NCBI GenBank assembly: GCA_020854035.1
Contig: JADZGE010000087.1
Coordinates: 62,001 to 126,000 of the forward strand
Source of the DNA: Burkholderiales bacterium
GTDB taxonomy: Bacteria; Pseudomonadota; Gammaproteobacteria; Burkholderiales; SG8-41
DNA: 64,000 nt
Reading direction: 5' to 3'
Shown here: positions 60,819-64,000 of the stretch, in pieces
Position numbering within the stretch: position 1 is the stretch's first letter
How the letters are laid out: every line of letters begins with the position of its first letter
Notes under the pieces: model-generated
The model's database searches: none
What the model was told of the DNA's origin: nothing
What the model saw: only the letters and a program-made list of their open reading frames with translations
Made by a program: the position numbers and the translations under genes

Positions 60819-62168
60819 ATGGACGAGTGCGTCCCGGACACGGCAGGCGAGGCGCCGGCGCGGGTGATCTCGGTTGCGGAGCTCAATCGCGCGGCGCGGG
60901 GCGTGATCGAGCGCGAACTGCCGCTCGCCTGGGTGGCGGGCGAGATCTCCAACTTCAAGCGCTACGATTCCGGGCATGCCTATTTCACGCTGAAGGATTC
61001 CGCCGCGCAGGTCGACTGCGTGTTCTTCCGCCACCGCTCGCAGCTGCTGGGGTGGCAGCCGCAGGACGGCATGAAGGTCGAGGTGAGGGCGAGCCCGACG
61101 CTCTACGAGGCGCGCGGCAAGTTCCAGCTCGCCGTGGAGACGATGCGCCGTTCCGGCGTGGGCGCGCTCTACGAAGCGTTCGCGCGGTTGAAGGCGCGCC
61201 TGGAGCGCGAGGGACTGTTCGCGCAGGAGCGCAAGCGGGCGCCCCCACGCTGGCCAGGCCGGGTCGGAGTGGTCACCTCGCCGCAGGCCGCCGCGCTGCG
61301 CGATGTCCTGACGACGCTCGCGCGCCGCATGCCGGGACTGCCGGTGATCCTGTACCCGACGCCCGTGCAGGGCGAGGGCGCGGCCGCCTCGATCGCGGCG
61401 GCGATCGGTGTCGCGAGCGCGCGCGCGGAATGCGACGTCTTGATCGTGTGCCGCGGCGGCGGCGGCATCGAGGACCTCTGGGCGTTCAACGAAGAGGCCG
61501 TGGCGCGCGCGATCGTGGCGAGCGCCGTGCCGGTGGTGACCGGGATCGGGCACGAGACGGATTTCACCATCGCGGATTTCGCCGCGGACCTCCGGGCGCC
61601 GACGCCGAGCGGCGCCGCGGAACGCGTGAGCCCGGATCGCGTGGCACTGCGCCGCCAGGTGGCGCACTCCGCCGCCCGCCTGCGGCGCGCCGCGGCGCGG
61701 CGCCTCGAGGACCGGATGCAGCGCCTCGATTACCTGTCGCGGCGGCTCGCGCACCCGGGCGAGCGCATGCGGGCGCGGCTCGCCGAGCTCGGGCACCTCG
61801 CGCGCCGCCTCGCGGGCGCCGCGCGGCACGGCCTCGCGGGTCGCGCGTGGGGGGCCCGCGAACTCGCGGGGCGGCTCACCGCCGCGGCGCCCGATGTTGC
61901 CGCGCTCGCCGCGCGGAACTCGGATTTCGCCCGCCGGCTGCGGCAGGCGGCGCGCCGTCGCGTCGAGAGCGCCGGGGCCGCGGTCGCCGCGGCCGCCTCG
62001 CACCTCGGGCACCTCGACCCGCAGCAGGTGCTGGAGCGCGGCTACAGCATCGCGGAGACCGCGGCGGGTGCCATCGTCCGCGACGCCTCAAGACTCTCGG
62101 TCGGCGAGCCGTTGAACATACGGTTTGCCCGGGGCCGCGCCGGTGTCGAGGTAAGGCACAAGGAGTAG
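60819..62168 (+). CDS. xseA: Exodeoxyribonuclease VII large subunit
   Basis: 449 residues. It degrades single-stranded DNA with the small subunit XseB (not in the window). An OB-fold N-terminus (WVAGEISNFKRYDSGHAYFT) is followed by the catalytic domain: RVGVVTSPQAAALRD, VLIVCRGGGGIEDLWAFNEE, PVVTGIGHETDFTIADFAAD and RAPTPSGAAE. A long alanine/arginine-rich helical region leads to the C-terminal ending VLERGYSI (DPQQVLERGY). Length is normal. Confidence 0.96.
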   Translation: MDECVPDTAGEAPARVISVAELNRAARGVIERELPLAWVAGEISNFKRYDSGHAYFTLKDSAAQVDCVFFRHRSQLLGWQPQDGMKVEVRASPTLYEARGKFQLAVETMRRSGVGALYEAFARLKARLEREGLFAQERKRAPPRWPGRVGVVTSPQAAALRDVLTTLARRMPGLPVILYPTPVQGEGAAASIAAAIGVASARAECDVLIVCRGGGGIEDLWAFNEEAVARAIVASAVPVVTGIGHETDFTIADFAADLRAPTPSGAAERVSPDRVALRRQVAHSAARLRRAAARRLEDRMQRLDYLSRRLAHPGERMRARLAELGHLARRLAGAARHGLAGRAWGARELAGRLTAAAPDVAALAARNSDFARRLRQAARRRVESAGAAVAAAASHLGHLDPQQVLERGYSIAETAAGAIVRDASRLSVGEPLNIRFARGRAGVEVRHKE

Positions 62169-62210
62169 GATGAGCCCCGGGAGCACCCGCCGTGCCTACC
62201 GGGAGTGGTA

Positions 62211-63062
62211 ATGGAAGACCTCGATTTCGCCCCAGCCCCGAAGAGCAAGATCTACGATCCAGCCGTCGCGATGACGTTCTTCAAGTCGGCCGGCACCGTC
62301 GAGAACGTCGGCAAGGGAAAGCCCTTTTTTTCCGAGAACGAGAAGCCCGGCGGGTTCTTTTCCCGGGGCGCGAAGATGTACCTGCTCGTCACGGGTGAAG
62401 TCGGGCTCACGGCGGGCAGCAAGGTGATCGGCACGGTGGGCAAGGGCGAGGTCTTCGGCGAGATGGCCTCCATCGGGCAGATGCCGCGCAGCGCCACGGC
62501 GGTGGCGCGGTCGGATTGCCAGGTGATCTCGCTCGACGAGAAGCAGTTCCGCAAGGCCATCGAGAAGGCGCCGGATTTCGCGCTGATGCTGATGAGCATG
62601 ATCATCGAGCGGCTGCGCCACTCGATCACGCGGTTGACGGGCAGCAACGTGCGCTCCGACGACGAGACGCTCGGCAGGAGGAGCGTTTTCGACCGCAAGC
62701 TCCTCGCCGATCTCGAGCGCGAGTTCGAAGGGCATGCCCCGGTGCACGCGCCGAAGAACAAGGTGATCATGACCGAGGGGGAGGTGGGCGCGTTCATGTA
62801 CGTGCTGCTCGAGGGGCGGGTCGGCGTGTCGATCAAGGGGCGCGTCATCGAGAAGCTCGGGGCGGGAGGCGTGTTCGGCGAGATGGCGCTCGTCGACAAG
62901 TCCCCCCGCATCGCCAGCGCCGTCGCGGAAACGGATTGCTCGATGCTGACGATCAACCGGCGCGATTTCCTCGTGTTCGTGAAGACCAAGCCGGACTTCA
63001 GCCTGTCGCTGCTGAAGGCGCTCGCAGAGCGGCTGCGCTACATCAACTCCCAGATAAGATGA
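62211..63062 (+). CDS. Protein with two cyclic-nucleotide-binding domains
   Basis: 283 residues; ATG at 62211 preceded by GGGAG. Two cNMP-binding folds are visible: one around residues 20-150 (GKGEVFGEMASIG, PRSATAVAR) and one at 165-280 (GAGGVFGEMALVD, PRIASAVAETDC). The phosphate-cassette arginine is present in each (PRSA and PRIA). No helix-turn-helix or catalytic domain is attached. The first domain is preceded by a 30-residue tail. A cAMP-dependent sensor or scaffold is plausible. Confidence 0.82.
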   Translation: MEDLDFAPAPKSKIYDPAVAMTFFKSAGTVENVGKGKPFFSENEKPGGFFSRGAKMYLLVTGEVGLTAGSKVIGTVGKGEVFGEMASIGQMPRSATAVARSDCQVISLDEKQFRKAIEKAPDFALMLMSMIIERLRHSITRLTGSNVRSDDETLGRRSVFDRKLLADLEREFEGHAPVHAPKNKVIMTEGEVGAFMYVLLEGRVGVSIKGRVIEKLGAGGVFGEMALVDKSPRIASAVAETDCSMLTINRRDFLVFVKTKPDFSLSLLKALAERLRYINSQIR

Positions 63063-63068
63063 AACCCC

Positions 63069-63097
63069 CGGCGCTTTCGCGGCGCCGCTTTCATTTT
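63069..63097 (+). terminator. Weak intrinsic terminator candidate
   Basis: CGGCGC (63069-63074) pairs with GCGCCG (63082-63087), followed by CTTTCATTTT. The T-rich tract is interrupted. It lies seven bases after the cNMP protein stop and before a GGT gene. Confidence 0.4.
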
Positions 63098-63129
63098 CGC
63101 GAGATACATTGGCGGGAAGCGAGAACGTG

Positions 63130-64000
63130 ATGCCCGACGACGGTTCCCGGAGCCCGGCAGCGCACGGGGCCGACCGGGTGCGGCGGCGGCCGGAAGCGTT
63201 TGGCACGCGGGGTATGGTGGCCTCGGCGCACCCGCTCGCCGCCGCGACCGGCATCGCGGTCATCGAGCGCGGCGGCAACGCGTTCGATGCGGCGATCGCG
63301 GTCGCGGCGGCCGAAGGCGTGCTGCTGCCGATGAAGTGCGGGCTCGGCGGGGACGCGTTCGTGGTGCTGCACGACGCGAAGCGCGGCGAGACGCTCGCCA
63401 TGAACGGCAGCGGCGTGGCGGCGGCCGGCGCCACCGTCGATTACTACGCGAGCCGCGGCCACCGCACGATGCCGTTGAAGGGCGTCCACTCGGTGAGCGT
63501 GCCCGGCGCGGTGAGCGTCTACGAGGAGTTCTGGAAACGCCATTGCACGCTGCCGTGGGCCGAGCTGTGGGCGCCGGCGATCCGGTTCGCCGAGGAGGGC
63601 GTGGCGATCACGGCGTACATCAGCGCGCAGATCGCCGCGGAAGCGCAAACGCTCGCGCGCTACCCGCATTCCGCCGCGCAGTTCCTGCCGAAAGGACGCG
63701 CTCCCGAAACCGGCGAACGATGGGCGGCGCCGGAGCTCGCGCGCACGCTGAAGGCCGTGGCGAAGGGGGGCGCGGAGGCTTTCTACCGCGGCGAGATCGC
63801 CGAGCGGATGCTCGCCTTCCTCGAACGCGAGGGCGCGCTCTTCGAGGCCGGCGATTTCGCCCGGCAGCAGGCCCTCGTCCATCGTCCGATCTCGACGGAG
63901 TACCGCGGGCTGAGGGTGTACGAGACCGCGCCGCCTTCCCAGGGGTTCCTCGTACTCGAGCAGTTGAACATCCTGGAGGGCTACGATCTCGCCCGGCTCG
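63130..64000 (+). CDS. Third gamma-glutamyltransferase family protein (3' end outside window)
   Basis: The visible 290 residues begin at ATG 63130. Family features: ERGGNAFDAAIAVAAAEGVLL, MKCGLGGDAF (the usual GIGG-like loop), RHCTLPWAELWAPAIRFAEEG and a GGAEAFYRGEIAERM segment. The cleavage-site threonine lies past the window edge. An N-terminal tail of about 23 residues with no signal peptide suggests a cytoplasmic enzyme. It is the third GGT-type gene within 64 kb. A GTG three bases upstream is an alternative start. Confidence 0.88.
   Translation, partial: MPDDGSRSPAAHGADRVRRRPEAFGTRGMVASAHPLAAATGIAVIERGGNAFDAAIAVAAAEGVLLPMKCGLGGDAFVVLHDAKRGETLAMNGSGVAAAGATVDYYASRGHRTMPLKGVHSVSVPGAVSVYEEFWKRHCTLPWAELWAPAIRFAEEGVAITAYISAQIAAEAQTLARYPHSAAQFLPKGRAPETGERWAAPELARTLKAVAKGGAEAFYRGEIAERMLAFLEREGALFEAGDFARQQALVHRPISTEYRGLRVYETAPPSQGFLVLEQLNILEGYDLARL

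Noticed and set aside
1..64000. tRNA, rRNA or transposase genes
   Set aside because: No tRNA T-loop/acceptor pattern, rRNA motif or transposase/integrase motif was seen in any intergenic or open-frame sequence.

Overview
The window is GC-rich (most genes have G or C in nearly every third codon position) and looks chromosomal, from a betaproteobacterium related to uncultured Burkholderiales-type lineages. Three signs point there: seven separate periplasmic receptors of the Bug/TctC type with no TctA/TctB membrane partners, the gene order adk-kdsB-Trm112-lpxK-exbD-exbB next to xseA, and an adjacent pair encoding a membrane proton pyrophosphatase and a PPi-type phosphofructokinase. I see no tRNA, rRNA, CRISPR array or transposase gene.

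Layout. 1-8.9 kb: end of a FIST-domain gene with a DUF599 membrane protein, a Bug receptor, a TAXI-type TRAP transporter (receptor plus fused permease), DUF924, and a gamma-glutamyltransferase (GGT) with a Bug receptor. 9.1-12.9 kb: a second, atypical GGT, then a lower-GC nuclease-like gene flanked by opposite-facing copies of short-period repeats, the downstream copy running into the 5' end of a cell-wall amidase. 12.9-23.6 kb: an unrecognised gene, alpha/beta hydrolase, REC-domain protein, FAD oxidoreductase, DUF3025, htpX with a likely sigma-32 promoter, a 1118-residue coiled-coil/AsmA-like membrane protein, and an HD phosphohydrolase. 23.6-30.6 kb: quinone oxidoreductase, three Bug receptors, an LVIVD propeller protein and a D-2-hydroxyacid dehydrogenase. 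30.6-42 kb: arylamine N-acetyltransferase, a decayed Fic gene, a VOC protein, a second hydroxyacid dehydrogenase, UbiD and UbiX, a hotdog thioesterase, D-tartrate dehydratase, an acyl-CoA synthetase, an alcohol dehydrogenase and a cysteine-dioxygenase-like protein. 42-52.7 kb: gpsA, an iron-type ABC importer behind an exact FNR/ANR-type box, two Bug receptors, a cysteine-free Asp/Glu-racemase homologue, a UroD-family protein, and an orphan ParA with a small partner. 52.7-64 kb: gamma-carbonic anhydrase, hppA, pfp, adk, kdsB, a Trm112 zinc protein, lpxK, exbD/exbB, xseA, a double cyclic-nucleotide-binding protein, and a third GGT cut by the window end.

Together the genes describe an organism that scavenges organic acids and aromatic or hydroxy acids through many high-affinity receptors, probably uses PPi in glycolysis, and regulates some transport by oxygen.

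The most unusual thread is non-coding. At least eight intergenic regions hold short degenerate word repeats (units of about 7-11 bp). Each place uses a different word, and most places carry a forward arm and an opposite-facing arm. They often touch start or stop codons, and one set brackets a foreign-looking nuclease gene.
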